Positions 21,671-35,473 of a stretch of DNA of 64,000 bases are shown here, piece by piece (the first letter of the stretch is position 1; every line of letters begins with the position of its first letter). The DNA comes from Chamaea fasciata (Eukaryota > Chordata > Aves > Passeriformes > Sylviidae). Position numbers and translations under genes: made by a program. The stretch covers positions 490,146 to 554,145 of the forward strand of contig JARCOQ010000069.1 in assembly GCA_029207755.1 (NCBI GenBank). Reading direction: 5' to 3'. The notes below the pieces were generated by a model. It ran no database searches, was not told the origin of the DNA, and was given only the letters and a program-made list of their open reading frames with translations.

Positions 21671-21744
21671 AGGCCTCTAAATTGCCCTTCCCCCCTGCCT
21701 GCAGCGGCCAGCACCGTGTCTGGAACATGGAACCAGTCCCTCTG

Positions 21745-21752
21745 TGACATCA
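21745..21752 (+). promoter_or_regulatory. CRE-like octamer (unit 3)
   Basis: Unchanged copy of the octamer, 121 bp before the ATG. Confidence 0.35.
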
Positions 21753-21865
21753 GGCCTAGGGCCGAGGGCACTGCGGCAAAGCAAATTCTGTTGGCATTAC
21801 GTTGGCAGCTGCCCTGGAGGTGTCAAGCTCTCTCTCCTTGCAGCTGACTTGCAGCTGTGACGGCA

Positions 21866-24125
21866 ATGATTTTGTTGTGCATCCTCATCCTACTGGCTCT
21901 GTGCGGGCCTGCACATGGCGCCTGTGGGTAAGTAGCCTCAGGCTCTTTGGGGGCCCGGGCAAAGGCTTAGGGGCTTCCCTGTGGGTGCCCGCTTGCCACC
22001 TGTGGCCACAGCAGTTCCCAAAGTAGGTGGGAGTCTCCGTTTATCACCACTGGCCAGGCTGCTGGCACCAGTTGTCTAAGGGGCTAAAGCAGAAATGGGC
22101 AAACATGTGGACATCCCAGGCAGCTCCCTGCTGGCTTTGCAACCAGAGCCTTGTGAGGAGGGAAGCTGGCTGACCTTCAGCACAGCAGCAGGCCTTCTCA
22201 TGGGACACTAACGACTTTCTGCTTCCAGACAGACTTGTGGGCTGCGGCCCATGGGTACTACCTTCAGCTCATCACGCGTTGTGGGTGGCACAGATGTCAT
22301 GCCAGGGTCTGGGGCCTGGGCTGGGATCGCCAGTATCCGCTGCGTCTGGAAACCACCGGTATCTGTGCATATCTGTGGAGGGACCCTCATCAGCGCAAAG
22401 TGGCTGCTCTCAGCTGCCCACTGCTTTGTCAACATCACAAAGTAAGTCGGACCTGGGCACAGGGATATCCCCACACCACCAGTGCATGCTATTCCCATCC
22501 CATTTCCTTGCATGTGCCTAGTGCCAGGACATTGCAGGGCCCAGCTGAGAGACTGCTCAGGGAGACGACTGGGTTCATGCCACCGCTTCCTAGCAGCCTG
22601 CAGCTCAATATAGCTCAAGCCTACTTTCACTCTGTGGAGTGCTGTTTTCCTCTCTGCCTCAGGAAGCAGAAGGCAGGAAGGGCTGGGGTGTTACAGCACG
22701 TGATTCTACTCGCCCTCACCCCTCTCTCCATCTGCCTTCCAGTCCCATCAGCGAGTGGGCCATCGTTCTTGGGGCCACCTCGTTGGGCCAGTCGGGCCCT
22801 GGTGTGGAAGTGCGCCGGATTAAGCGGCTGATTATTCATGAAAAATACATCCCTGACCTTGAGTATAACGACATCGCCTTGCTGGAACTGGATCGGCCAG
22901 TCCAGTGCAGCTCCACCATTCAGACCGCCTGCCTGCCTGGTCCTGCAGTGAAAGTGTCGGAGCTGAAAAACTGTTACGTTGCTGGCTGGGGTGACAGAAT
23001 CGTGAAATGTGAGTGAGTTCCCATAAAGGATCTGGACCCTGAGGGCAAGCTTGGCCCACCAGGGAGAGACGGCTGGGCCTTCCTGACAGCAGAGTTAGGC
23101 CGTGGGACATATGCCTCTGGCCTGGCCTGCTGCCCAATGCCACACAGCAGCGACACAGCACTCCCAACACCTCTCTAGAGGCCAGCAAGCCTCTAGGGAA
23201 AAACTTCAACACACGGGCAAAGAGCTGCTGGGAGCTCATTCCTTTCTCTGCTCACAGCTTCAGGTAGAGATATCCTGCAGCAGGCCAAGGTGCAAGTGGT
23301 CCCTAACCAGCTCTGCAACAGTAGTGAGTGGCTGCATGGGTACATCTATGACTTCCACGTGTGTGCTGGCCAGGGCGGCGTTGGCACCTGCCAGGTAGGA
23401 GCATGCCGAGTCCCCCAGCCCCCAGCAGTGTAGGCAGCCTCATCCCAGCACCCAAGCACAGCCCAGCGCGTGCTTTCCCTGACCAGTTGCTCTCCCAGCC
23501 CCAGCTCTGCACTGCCGCTGAAGCTTCTGCCCCCTTTCCCATCCGTGGGTCCTTGCTCTGTGGGGTCCAGATGCTAACCCTGAAGCATCCAAGCACAGGG
23601 GAGACAGAGAGCCTCACCTGACAGGCCCCCAACCTGCTCCCAAGGGTGCTGAGGTTCTACAGGTTCCAGCACTTGAGCAGGGCCTTGCTCAGCCAGGAGT
23701 CCAGTTCTTCTGGCAGGGGCTGAAGAGAGTAAAGCAACCAACTCCGACTGCTGACAGGGGCACACAGAGGCACCTTAATCCTCTCTGCTCTGCTCCAGGG
23801 TGACAGCGGGGGGCCTCTTGTCTGCCAAGATAAGCATGCCGGCTTCTTCTGGCAAATTGGTGTGACCAGCTGGGGAGTAGGCTGTGCTAGACCTAAACGG
23901 CCTGCAGTCTCCAGCTCCACTCAGTACTACTACGACTGGATCCGGACTACAGTGGGAAGAAGGCCAGTACCAGGAATTACGCCAGCACCATCGTACACCT
24001 CAACCCCCCTGCAGACACTACCTCCAAGACCAACTCAACCCTGTCCAGTTCCTCGGGCAAAGCTGCTCCAATTCTTTAATCTGCTGAAGGAGATCTTGCT
24101 GTACCTAAAGGGAAAAATTGTTTGA
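21866..24125 (+). CDS. ACR: Acrosin-like serine protease, 5 exons (unit 3)
   Basis: Exons 21866-21927, 22229-22441, 22743-23008, 23258-23394 and 23799-24125. It carries the only amino-acid difference I found among the seven copies: Ala291 to Ser in the Pro-rich tail (codon TCG). Triad and altered pocket residues are as in the other copies. Confidence 0.88.
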
Positions 24126-24204
24126 ACGGCAAAATGGACCAGCTGCAGTTCAGGCTATAGTAGACCGCAACCCTTTCCTTCTGAGTTCTATTAATTTGAA
24201 TTGC

Positions 24205-24220
24205 ATTAAACGGAATTAAA
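24205..24220 (+). terminator. Paired ATTAAA signals (unit 3)
   Basis: Both hexamers intact. Confidence 0.55.
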
Positions 24221-25458
24221 TTGGAAGCAAACTCAAAAGGAGATCTGTATTTTCTGCTCTGCGACAAATTTGCATCCAAATTCTCTAAAATCCCGCTGGC
24301 TTGATTTTGCCCAAGCAGTCCTGAACTCAGGGATCCCTTCATACTCATCTAGGAAGAATTTGGCTTCACACTCCCTTCCGTACAGATCAATGCCTTCCCC
24401 ACAGCTATTGGTACGTCTGCAGCGGAAGAGTAGCATCTGGCACCTTAAGTTTGCAAAAACAAGTTCAAGAAACACAACACTAGGAAAACAAGAGAAAAGA
24501 AAAGAAGGGTGCAGATGTTGCCCTGTCATCAAAAACGTGAAGCCCTTCATTCTGCTCTGTGCCCTAAGGATGGTTTTTGTCCCCATCAGATGGCAACTGG
24601 GTTTTTTGGCCCATGTAGAAACCTAAGCAGTAAAGAGTTCATGCACTGCTGTGCCCTGAACACCAACAGCCATCAAGCAAATGAGTTATAACAGCATGTG
24701 CCTGGAAAGGGGAGCTGTATTGAACGTAGGCCAGCCCCATTCTGGAGCTGAAGTTCCTGTTCCAGTCTGTAGTGACCACACAACATAAAGAACAGCTTAA
24801 GTGCAGGAGTGGGGTCAAGGAGCAAGCAAGACCAATAGATGGAGAATCAAGACCACAAAAAAAAAAGAAAACAAACCCAAAGCCCCCCAGCCCATTTCCA
24901 GAAAAGTCTAGAATACTAGGCTGCACATGCCAACTCATTTGTACAAAGAGTGAGGAACCTAATCCCAGAATGGGGAAAACTTACCTAGAAAAATGTACCA
25001 CCACAGAGGCCGGGTGGCATTCTCTCAGGACCCTGGACACCTGTTGGCTGGATCGGTGCTGGACCCAGGACTTTAATCTTCTTTCCTCTCCTACCCGATT
25101 CCTCTTTCCCTTCTTCTTCCCTCTTTTCTTTTAGTCTTCTGTCTTATTATTAGAAGGTAGTGGCAAAACATATACCAATTGCCATGCTGAGTGTGTAGTT
25201 TGTTAATAAAAAGCGGTGAGGTTTTTTTGGACCCTTTTGCTTTTTGCCATTCTTTTCCATCCGTGAACATCGACGAACCTCTGTTGCTCCCTTCCACATA
25301 GGAGTGGCGTGTAAGACCAATGCACAAACACTCCAGGGAAGGGAAGAGCTGCATCTGCCTTCTCCAGTGCCAATCCCTGGGCCAAGGATCAATTGCACAC
25401 CTCACCCCCTCACAGCAGCAGTCTGTTGTACCAGCACGTCTTTTATGATCCGATTATT

Positions 25459-25495
25459 GGCACATGCCTCTACCTGAAGGTAAGAGGCATGTGCC
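25459..25495. repeat. Hairpin (unit 3)
   Basis: Identical stem, bulge and loop. Confidence 0.8.
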
Positions 25496-25991
25496 GAAGT
25501 CAATAGCATGGATTTTCTTTAACAGTAAGCATGAGGTAGAGAGATAGAAATAGGAAAGAGAGGAGGGCCAGAGGGAGAGAAAGAGTGAGACAGTTGAAGT
25601 AGAAAGCTATCACCGCACTTGGATCCAGAAAGCATCCTCTTGCACCTTTTCTTCACCCTGGTCTTCTTGCTGGTGTGCTTCCCCCAGGCATTCAAACCTT
25701 TTTGCTATTTAGGCATTTTAGCCAACAAAGGAATCAATGCTCATTGGCTACAGTTACCCACTCAGAGTTGCTTCTCAACAGAGTGGCTTTGTTGGCTTTG
25801 AGTGTGGGTTCTTTCTGTCCAGTATCAGTGCTCCTCCAGTATCCGTTTTCCTCCCGCTAGTCTGAGAGCGCATCCAATCCTACCTCACATTCCTCTCGGG
25901 TGGGTTAACTGACAGCCCAAGTTTCACAGAGGCATGTTCAGGGAGGGGGAGCTCCAGTTGCTGCCGATGAGCAGTTGCTTCTTTGGAGAGT

Positions 25992-27771
25992 TTGTCACAG
26001 TGGGCAAAGCCTTTCAATAATCTTAATGCATCTTGGAGGGGCAAGAACCTCTCATCTTTATTGCATAAGGGAGGGAATATAGTTATCAAAGATGAAGAAA
26101 AGGCTGAGGTCCCTAGCATCTTCTTTGCTTCAATTTTCAACAAAAAGACGGGTTGTCCTCAAGGCAACTGGCCTCCTGAACTCGTAGATGGGGAGCAGGG
26201 AACAGAACAGCCTCTCCTGTTATCCAGGAGAAAGTAGTTAGTGACCATGTGAGCCACTTAGATGCTGACAAGTCGATGAGACCAGACAGGATTCATCCTA
26301 GGGTGGTGCAGGAGATGGCAGAAGACGTCACCAAGACGCTTTCCATCATTTACCATCAGTCCTGGGTAACAAGACGACTGGGCTGGCCAACGTGATGCTC
26401 ATCCATAAGAAGGGCCATAAGGAGCACATGGGAAACTACAGGCCTGTCAGCCTGACCTTGGTACTCAGTAAGGTTAAACAAGAGATCATCTTAAGTGCGA
26501 TAACGCAGCACCTACAGGACAGCTGAGGGATCAGACCCAGCCAGCAGGGATTTAGGAGGGGCAGGTTGTGCTTTAACCAACCTGATCTCCCTTTGTTACC
26601 AGCTGACCCGCCAGGTGGATGACGGGAAGGCTGTGGATGTTGTATACCTGGCCTTCAGCAAAGCCTCTTACCCCATCTCCCGTAGCGCACTCCTGGAAAA
26701 GCTGGTAGCCCACAGCTTGGGCAGGAGCCGTGTTCAGAACTGGCTGGATGGCCAGGCCCAGAGACTGGAGGTCAATGGTCCTGCATCCAGATGGGGGCTA
26801 GTCACTTAGTGCAGCCCCCCAGGGGTCTGTGTTGGGACCAGTCTTGTTTAAATATCTTCACTGATGATCCGGACAAGGGGATCACCTTGCAGATGACACC
26901 AAGCTGGGAGCAAGCACTGCTCTGTTAGAGGGTAGGAGGACTCTGCAGAGGGACCTGGACAGGCTGGATAGGTGTGCTGAATCCAACAATGGGAGGTTTC
27001 ACAAGTCCAAGTGCCAGGTCGTGCCTTTGAATCACAGCAAGCCCCTGCAGCACCACAAGCTGGGGTTGGTGTGGCTGGACAGTGCCCAGGCAGAAAAGGG
27101 ACCTGGGGGTACTGGAGACAGCAGCTGAACGTGAGCCAGCGGTGCGCTCTAGTGGCCAAGAAGGCCAATGGCATCCTGGCCTGGATCAGGAATGGTGTGG
27201 CCAGCAGGAGCGGGGAGGTCATTCTTCCCCCGTAGTCAGCACTGGTGAGGCCACACCTTGAGTGCTGCGTCCAGTTCTGGGCTCCTCAGTTTAGGAAGGA
27301 CGTTGAGATGCTCAAATGGGTCCAGAGGAGGGCAACAAGGATAGTGAATGGTCTGGGACACGTGTCTTATGAGGAGCAGCTGAGGGAGCTGGGGTTGCTT
27401 AGCTTGGAGAAGAGAAGGCTCAGGGGTGAGCGTACCAACCTCTATAAGTCCCCGAAAGGAGGGTATAGCCCAGTGGGGGTCAGTCTCTTCTCCCAGGCAA
27501 GCAGCAAGAGAAGCCGACAAAGTCTTAAGCTGTACCACAGGAAGTTGGGACTGGACATTGAGAAGAAGATTCTTCACAGAAAGGGTGATTTTGGGCATTG
27601 GAATAGGCTTCCCAGGGAGGCGGTGGAGTCACCTGGAGGTGTTTAAGCAAAGATAGCACATGGCTTTTAGTGCTGTGGTCTGGTTGACAAGGTGGTGTTG
27701 AGTCATAGGTTTGACTCAATGGTCTCAGATGGTTTTTTTTCCAACCTAGTCGATTCTGTGGTTCTGTGATT
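25992..27771 (+). mobile_element. Decayed CR1 LINE (unit 3)
   Basis: Same truncated copy with the unit-1 type block near 27356. Confidence 0.88.
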
Positions 27772-28020
27772 GGTGTTTAAGGCAATTCTGCTCTTTAAGT
27801 GTCTTGCAATATCTTATGCAGCTCTGGTCATCAAGGGTGCATAGGTTCTTAGAGCCCCTAAGAGTCATCAGCGGGGAGCAAAGCCACGCATCTACTCTTC
27901 CCTAGAGATCACCTGCAGAGGTGATGCTTGACCAGCATACCCAGCTGACGTGCGCAGTGCCTGCTAAGGCCATATTAAATTTTTGCCCACAGCGTTCACT
28001 TTGGAAGAGAACCTCCCCCT

Positions 28021-28027
28021 TATAAAA
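28021..28027 (+). promoter_or_regulatory. TATA box before unit 4 RING gene
   Basis: Same motif, 476 bp before the ATG at 28497. Confidence 0.3.
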
Positions 28028-28496
28028 ACTGCATTCAATGAATAACATTTTCTGATTCAAGAGTGAACTTAAAAAAGACAGAAAGAAAGGAAAAATCCAG
28101 CCTCCAGAGATTTAATTAAAAATTCAGGACCTCCAAATTGTTGAACCACTTAATCCCAACACCTGTTTTTCACAGACAGGAGTCTCAACCCTACACGATT
28201 TCAGCTGCCCGAGACCATCTTTCCACGCTCTCAGGAAAGTCACAGCCTGTCAAGCATGCCTGTAAGACCTTGAAGGCTGAGTCTCCCCAGGGTGGTAGTG
28301 AGAAGGTCATTAGGGCTTGAGGAGTCAGGAGAATATCCTTGTCCAGGGGCTTGGGCATTTTTTCATCTGCTCCTTGGGACAGGAAGAGACCAAGGTTTCT
28401 CCATTTTGTTGCAGTGTGTGAGATTCTTTGGTAGTGCCAGTGATGGGGAGCAGCTTCTCAGGACTCCCTGAATTGCCACGGAGAACAGACAGAGCC

Positions 28497-29066
28497 ATGG
28501 GGACAGAGTGCAGCTGCCCCATTTGTCATGATGAGCAAGAGGGTGTTGCTTATGCCATACCCTGTGGCCATGAGTTCTGCATGGGCTGCATGCTGCGTTG
28601 GGCAGAGAAGAAAGCAGAGTGCCCACTCTGCAGAAGATTGATAGAGTCTGCCAGGTTTTCTCTGCGGGAACAAAAATACCTCGAGTGTGTCATCACACCC
28701 CAGGGAGAATCACCAGAGACCAAGAGAGAGGCAGAAAGATCTCTTGGCCTCCTGGATGGAAACAGCTGCCAGCGCCCAGGAGCGGTTCCTGTGCAAGGGA
28801 CACCTTCCCCAGCTGAGCAGGGGCCTGCAGGGGCAGAGGCTGTGGGTAGCCTGCTGCCAAGGTCTGGGCAAAAAGAAGAGCATGTTCTTGACCCTATGCT
28901 GCCCTGGCTGCGCCAGAGGCTGGAGGCAATCTATGGGTCCCAGCGGTGGCTGGCAGTGAGAGCAGAGAACAGCATCTTGTATGCCCTGCGCCTCTGCGGT
29001 CCAGATGGGGAGGTCATGGTGCAGGTGCTGCAGCCTCTCCTGGAGGAATATACAGAACCCTATTGA
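28497..29066 (+). CDS. RING-finger protein, TOPORS-like, frame-restored form (unit 4)
   Basis: The 189-residue form with all eight RING ligands. It has Ala before RFSLR and RWLAV in the C-terminal part. Its protein appears identical to the unit 5 copy. Confidence 0.78.
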   Translation: MGTECSCPICHDEQEGVAYAIPCGHEFCMGCMLRWAEKKAECPLCRRLIESARFSLREQKYLECVITPQGESPETKREAERSLGLLDGNSCQRPGAVPVQGTPSPAEQGPAGAEAVGSLLPRSGQKEEHVLDPMLPWLRQRLEAIYGSQRWLAVRAENSILYALRLCGPDGEVMVQVLQPLLEEYTEPY

Positions 29067-30979
29067 AATGCTTTAGGAACAACTATGAAGCAATAACATA
29101 GAGCTGAGTTTGAGACAGGAAAGTGTACCAAGAAAATCTGGAAAGTTGGGGAGTTTTTGTGCATTTGACCGTTTGTTGCATATGCATACTTCTGTTCTGT
29201 CAGTAGTAGAGGTTGTAAAATTGTTTTTCTGTTAGGGAGTCTCCACCCCTATTCATAAGTTGTACTGGAGTCATCTCCTCCTTCCATGAGAAATGCATCA
29301 ATACAATTCTCCTGTTTTTTGAATGTCTTGGGAATTGATGAAGACTGAAATGGCTAAGACCCGGTGCAAGGTAGACAGCCTTGGCTGGCAAGGCTCATGC
29401 TGGACATGGGCTTAAGGCAGGGTGAGGGTCAAGAAAAGGATGAGGTGTCAGTGCAAGACAAAGAGCAGAAACCCCAGTGTTAGGAGGGCTATGAGAAAGC
29501 CTCCAAGGGAAGGTGAGGACTGCCACTCCAGCATGAGAGGCAGAAAACCTTGGGTGTCGCTCGTGTGAGCATGCCTAGCTATTCTGGCTAGTTAAGCTTA
29601 GCCATAGGTGCAGGACAAAAACTTGAACTGTTCTAACTAACCCAGGTAATGCAGGACTATGGAATTCTTTGTATAACTAAGCAGTACTTAGGAAACGAGA
29701 CTAGCAGCTGTAGGCCACCAAGTGTTAGGGACTGTACAAAATGCCGACTAATAGGCTGAAGTGTGGTAAGCAAATGTTTCCTTGGATGCCTTAAGAATTG
29801 ACTTAATGAGCCAGCCTTCGCAATACTAGAGAGATGATGACTACAGAATTTAAAGATCCAATGGGACTTGTGAAAAAGGATGCATCTTCGGGGCAAGGTT
29901 GATTTGGGAGTGAAGGGCCATGCGACAAACCAAGCTCGGCCACTCCCAGAGGGATGTGGCTCCCGCGTTACCTTCAGTGTCTTTGATGCTGTTGGCACAA
30001 TTGTCCAGCAGCATCCTTTCATTTGTGGTGCAGCTCCTCAGTTCAGAGGCTGTGCAAGGAGAGAGTAGCCACATAGGGCATGATCCTTCACTTGATACTG
30101 TCATTCATCTCCTCTTCAGCTCCAGGTCTCCAATTGCATTGCTAAAGCTCTGGGCTGGCAAGAGGAGAAGGCTGCTTCCATCAGCAGCTGCAGAAAGTGT
30201 TCCAGAGAGCAGAAGACAGAGCCCGAGGGTATTGCCAGCATGGGTACTTCTCTCCCATCGCAGCCGGCAGCAGGGATTTACCTTGCCATTTCTTTGCACT
30301 CGGCATCTTCAGCCTCTTTCATACAGATCTCATCCAGCTCAGAGAACGAGTCATGAAGGATGTGTTGGTCATCCTACGTGGTCCTGAGGATGAGCTCTAC
30401 CCACCTGGGATTAGAAGACAAAACTCCATCCTGTTACTGTGACTATCATGCTCACAGTCAAAGCGGGCATCAGGGGTGTACCAGGTCAGCCATAAACACT
30501 GGGCTAGGCCCTTACCCTTAGGTCTGTGCAGGCTTGCCCAGAGCCATGGAAGAGAAACACCTGTTTCACCTCTGCATAAGGATACACTGCTTTCTTCTCC
30601 CACACTTCCATTTTCAAAGGCAGGATCCCTCTAAGGAAGATGCATTTAGCTAAATTATGCGCTTAAATGGCCTGAAATTTAAAAAAAAAAAAAAGAAAAA
30701 AGAAAAAAAAAAAAAAGTCACAAAAGGTCTGGAAAAAGGCGGTCTTGCTAAACAATGCCACTTTCTCTCAGAACGGCTAGCACAGCTAGCCTGAAGAAGA
30801 TCTTATGCAGTGCCCATATAGCCCCAAGGAGATTAGTGAGTGATGTGGATTGCTACAGTAGTAGTCCTGCAATGTCACAAACTTTTTAAAAATCAGAATG
30901 TGTGTTGCTTTGAATTGTTGTTACTGCCAATTCTGTAGTTTTGGATGTCAAGCAAAATCTTGTATCATTAGCACAAGAG

Positions 30980-31152
30980 TGGCACATGTTTCCCAGAGAA
31001 GCTGTGGATGCCCCATTCCTTTTACCATTTGAGGCCAGCTTGGATGGGACTCTGAGCAACCTGGTGTAGTGGAAGGCCTCTGTGTGCATGGTTGGGGTTT
31101 GAAACTAGTCAGTCCTTAAGGTACCTTCCAATCCAGACCTTTCTGTGGTTTT
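30980..31152 (+). mobile_element. CR1 3'-end fragment (unit 4)
   Basis: Same fragment and endpoints. Confidence 0.75.
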
Positions 31153-31226
31153 AGGCCTCTAAATTGCCCTTCCCCCCTGCCTGCAGCGGCCAGCACCGTG
31201 TCTGGAACATGGAACCAGTCCCTCTG

Positions 31227-31234
31227 TGACATCA
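31227..31234 (+). promoter_or_regulatory. CRE-like octamer (unit 4)
   Basis: Unchanged, although the leader downstream differs by one base. Confidence 0.35.
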
Positions 31235-31347
31235 GGCCTAGGGCCGAGGGCACTGCGGCAAAGCAAATTCTGTTGGCATTACGTTGGCAGCTGCCCTGGA
31301 GGTGTCAAGCTCTCTCTCCTTGCAGCTGACTTGCACCTGTGACGGCA

Positions 31348-33607
31348 ATGATTTTGTTGTGCATCCTCATCCTACTGGCTCTGTGCGGGCCTGCACATGG
31401 CGCCTGTGGGTAAGTAGCCTCAGGCTCTTTGGGGGCCCGGGCAAAGGCTTAGGGGCTTCCCTGTGGGTGCCCGCTTGCCACCTGTGGCCACAGCAGTTCC
31501 CAAAGTAGGTGGGAGTCTCCGTTTATCACCACTGGCCAGGCTGCTGGCACCAGTTGTCTAAGGGGCTAAAGCAGAAATGGGCAAACATGTGGACATCCCA
31601 GGCAGCTCCCTGCTGGCTTTGCAACCAGAGCCTTGTGAGGAGGGAAGCTGGCTGACCTTCAGCACAGCAGCAGGCCTTCTCATGGGACACTAACGACTTT
31701 CTGCTTCCAGACAGACTTGTGGGCTGCGGCCCATGGGTACTACCTTCAGCTCATCACGCGTTGTGGGTGGCACAGATGTCATGCCAGGGTCTGGGGCCTG
31801 GGCTGGGATCGCCAGTATCCGCTGCGTCTGGAAACCACCGGTATCTGTGCATATCTGTGGAGGGACCCTCATCAGCGCAAAGTGGCTGCTCTCAGCTGCC
31901 CACTGCTTTGTCAACATCACAAAGTAAGTCGGACCTGGGCACAGGGATATCCCCACACCACCAGTGCATGCTATTCCCATCCCATTTCCTTGCATGTGCC
32001 TAGTGCCAGGACATTGCAGGGCCCAGCTGAGAGACTGCTCAGGGAGACGACTGGGTTCATGCCACCGCTTCCTAGCAGCCTGCAGCTCAATATAGCTCAA
32101 GCCTACTTTCACTCTGTGGAGTGCTGTTTTCCTCTCTGCCTCAGGAAGCAGAAGGCAGGAAGGGCTGGGGTGTTACAGCACGTGATTCTACTCGCCCTCA
32201 CCCCTCTCTCCATCTGCCTTCCAGTCCCATCAGCGAGTGGGCCATCGTTCTTGGGGCCACCTCGTTGGGCCAGTCGGGCCCTGGTGTGGAAGTGCGCCGG
32301 ATTAAGCGGCTGATTATTCATGAAAAATACATCCCTGACCTTGAGTATAACGACATCGCCTTGCTGGAACTGGATCGGCCAGTCCAGTGCAGCTCCACCA
32401 TTCAGACCGCCTGCCTGCCTGGTCCTGCAGTGAAAGTGTCGGAGCTGAAAAACTGTTACGTTGCTGGCTGGGGTGACAGAATCGTGAAATGTGAGTGAGT
32501 TCCCATAAAGGATCTGGACCCTGAGGGCAAGCTTGGCCCACCAGGGAGAGACGGCTGGGCCTTCCTGACAGCAGAGTTAGGCCGTGGGACATATGCCTCT
32601 GGCCTGGCCTGCTGCCCAATGCCACACAGCAGCGACACAGCACTCCCAACACCTCTCTAGAGGCCAGCAAGCCTCTAGGGAAAAACTTCAACACACGGGC
32701 AAAGAGCTGCTGGGAGCTCATTCCTTTCTCTGCTCACAGCTTCAGGTAGAGATATCCTGCAGCAGGCCAAGGTGCAAGTGGTCCCTAACCAGCTCTGCAA
32801 CAGTAGTGAGTGGCTGCATGGGTACATCTATGACTTCCACGTGTGTGCTGGCCAGGGCGGCGTTGGCACCTGCCAGGTAGGAGCATGCCGAGTCCCCCAG
32901 CCCCCAGCAGTGTAGGCAGCCTCATCCCAGCACCCAAGCACAGCCCAGCGCGTGCTTTCCCTGACCAGTTGCTCTCCCAGCCCCAGCTCTGCACTGCCGC
33001 TGAAGCTTCTGCCCCCTTTCCCATCCGTGGGTCCTTGCTCTGTGGGGTCCAGATGCTAACCCTGAAGCATCCAAGCACAGGGGAGACAGAGAGCCTCACC
33101 TGACAGGCCCCCAACCTGCTCCCAAGGGTGCTGAGGTTCTACAGGTTCCAGCACTTGAGCAGGGCCTTGCTCAGCCAGGAGTCCAGTTCTTCTGGCAGGG
33201 GCTGAAGAGAGTAAAGCAACCAACTCCGACTGCTGACAGGGGCACACAGAGGCACCTTAATCCTCTCTGCTCTGCTCCAGGGTGACAGCGGGGGGCCTCT
33301 TGTCTGCCAAGATAAGCATGCCGGCTTCTTCTGGCAAATTGGTGTGACCAGCTGGGGAGTAGGCTGTGCTAGACCTAAACGGCCTGCAGTCTCCAGCTCC
33401 ACTCAGTACTACTACGACTGGATCCGGACTACAGTGGGAAGAAGGCCAGTACCAGGAATTACGCCAGCACCAGCCTACACCTCAACCCCCCTGCAGACAC
33501 TACCTCCAAGACCAACTCAACCCTGTCCAGTTCCTCGGGCAAAGCTGCTCCAATTCTTTAATCTGCTGAAGGAGATCTTGCTGTACCTAAAGGGAAAAAT
33601 TGTTTGA
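31348..33607 (+). CDS. ACR: Acrosin-like serine protease, 5 exons (unit 4)
   Basis: Exons 31348-31409, 31711-31923, 32225-32490, 32740-32876 and 33281-33607. Protein as unit 1. The 5' leader has TTGCACCTG where the other units have TTGCAGCTG, about 13 bases before the ATG, which removes one CAG. Confidence 0.88.
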
Positions 33608-33686
33608 ACGGCAAAATGGACCAGCTGCAGTTCAGGCTATAGTAGACCACAACCCTTTCCTTCTGAGTTCTATTAATTTGAATTGC

Positions 33687-33702
33687 ATTAAACGGAATTA
33701 AA
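33687..33702 (+). terminator. Paired ATTAAA signals (unit 4)
   Basis: Both hexamers intact; last unit with full spacing to the stop codon. Confidence 0.55.
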
Positions 33703-34940
33703 TTGGAAGCAAACTCAAAAGGAGATCTGTATTTTCTGCTCTGCGACAAATTTGCATCCAAATTCTCTAAAATCCCGCTGGCTTGATTTTGCCCAAGCAG
33801 TCCTGAACTCAGGGATCCCTTCATACTCATCTAGGAAGAATTTGGCTTCACACTCCCTTCCGTACAGATCAATGCCTTCCCCACAGCTATTGGTACGTCT
33901 GCAGCGGAAGAGTAGCATCTGGCACCTTAAGTTTGCAAAAACAAGTTCAAGAAACACAACACTAGGAAAACAAGAGAAAAGAAAAGAAGGGTGCAGATGT
34001 TGCCCTGTCATCAAAAATGTGAAGCCCTTCATTCTGCTCTGTGCCCTAAGGATGGTTTTTGTCCCCATCAGATGGCAACTGGGTTTTTTGGCCCATGTAG
34101 AAACCTAAGCAGTAAAGAGTTCATGCACTGCTGTGCCCTGAACACCAACAGCCATCAAGCAAACGAGTTATAACAGCATGTGCCTGGAAAGGGGAGCTGT
34201 ATTGAACGTAGGCCAGCCCCATTCTGGAGCTGAAGTTCCTGTTCCAGTCTGTAGTGACCACACAACATAAAGAACAGCTTAAGTGCAGGAGTGGGGTCAA
34301 GGAGCAAGCAAGACCAATAGATGGAGAATCAAGACCACAAAAAAAAAAGAAAACAAACCCAAAGCCCCCCAGCCCATTTCCAGAAAAGTCTAGAATACTA
34401 GGCTGCACATGCCAACTCATTTGTACAAAGAGTGAGGAACCTAATCCCAGAATGGGGAAAACTTACCTAGAAAAATGTACCACCACAGAGGCCGGGTGGC
34501 ATTCTCTCAGGACCCTGGACACCTGTTGGCTGGATCGGTGCTGGACCCAGGACTTTAATCTTCTTTCCTCTCCTACCCGATTCCTCTTTCCCTTCTTCTT
34601 CCCTCTTTTCTTTTAGTCTTCTGTCTTATTATTAGAAGGTAGTGGCAAAACATATACCAATTGCCATGCTGAGTGTGTAGTTTGTTAATAAAAAGCGGTG
34701 AGGTTTTTTTGGACCCTTTTGCTTTTTGCCATTCTTTTCCATCCGTGAACATCGACGAACCTCTGTTGCTCCCTTCCACATAGGAGTGGCGTGTAAGACC
34801 AATGCACAAACACTCCAGGGAAGGGAAGAGCTGCATCTGCCTTCTCCAGTGCCAATCCCTGGGCCAAGGATCAATTGCACATCTCACCCCCTCACAGCAG
34901 CAGTCTGTTGTACCAGCACGTCTTTTATGATCCGATTATT

Positions 34941-34977
34941 GGCACATGCCTCTACCTGAAGGTAAGAGGCATGTGCC
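34941..34977. repeat. Hairpin (unit 4)
   Basis: Identical stem, bulge and loop. Confidence 0.8.
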
Positions 34978-35473
34978 GAAGTCAATAGCATGGATATTCT
35001 TTAACAGTAAGCATGAGGTAGAGAGATAGAAATAGGAAAGAGAGGAGGGCCAGAGGGAGAGAAAGAGTGAGACAGTTGAAGTAGAAAGCTATCACCGCAC
35101 TTGGATCCAGAAAGCATCCTCTTGCACCTTTTCTTCACCCTGGTCTTCTTGCTGGTGTGGTTCCCCCAGGCATTCAAACCTTTTTGCTATTTAGGCATTT
35201 TAGCCAACAAAGGAATCAATGCTCATTGGCTACAGTTACCCACTCAGAGTTGCTTTTCAACAGAGTGGCTTTGTTGGCTTTGAGTGTGGGTTCTTTCTGT
35301 CCAGTATCAGTGCTCCTCCAGTATCCGTTTTCCTCCCGCTAGTCTGAGAGCGCATCCAATCCTACCTCACATTCCTCTCGGGTGGGTTAACTGACAGCCC
35401 AAGTTTCACAGAGGCATGTTCAGGGAGGGGGAGCTTCAGTTGCTGCCGATGAGCAGTTGCTTCTTTGGAGAGT

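Larger units (their letters stand above)
18983..28463 (+). repeat. Tandem unit 3 (9481 bp)
   Basis: Same order. It lacks the 11-bp RING segment. In its distal half it carries unit-1-like markers, for example TGTGCTTCC near 25675 and GCGCAGTG near 27952. Confidence 0.97.
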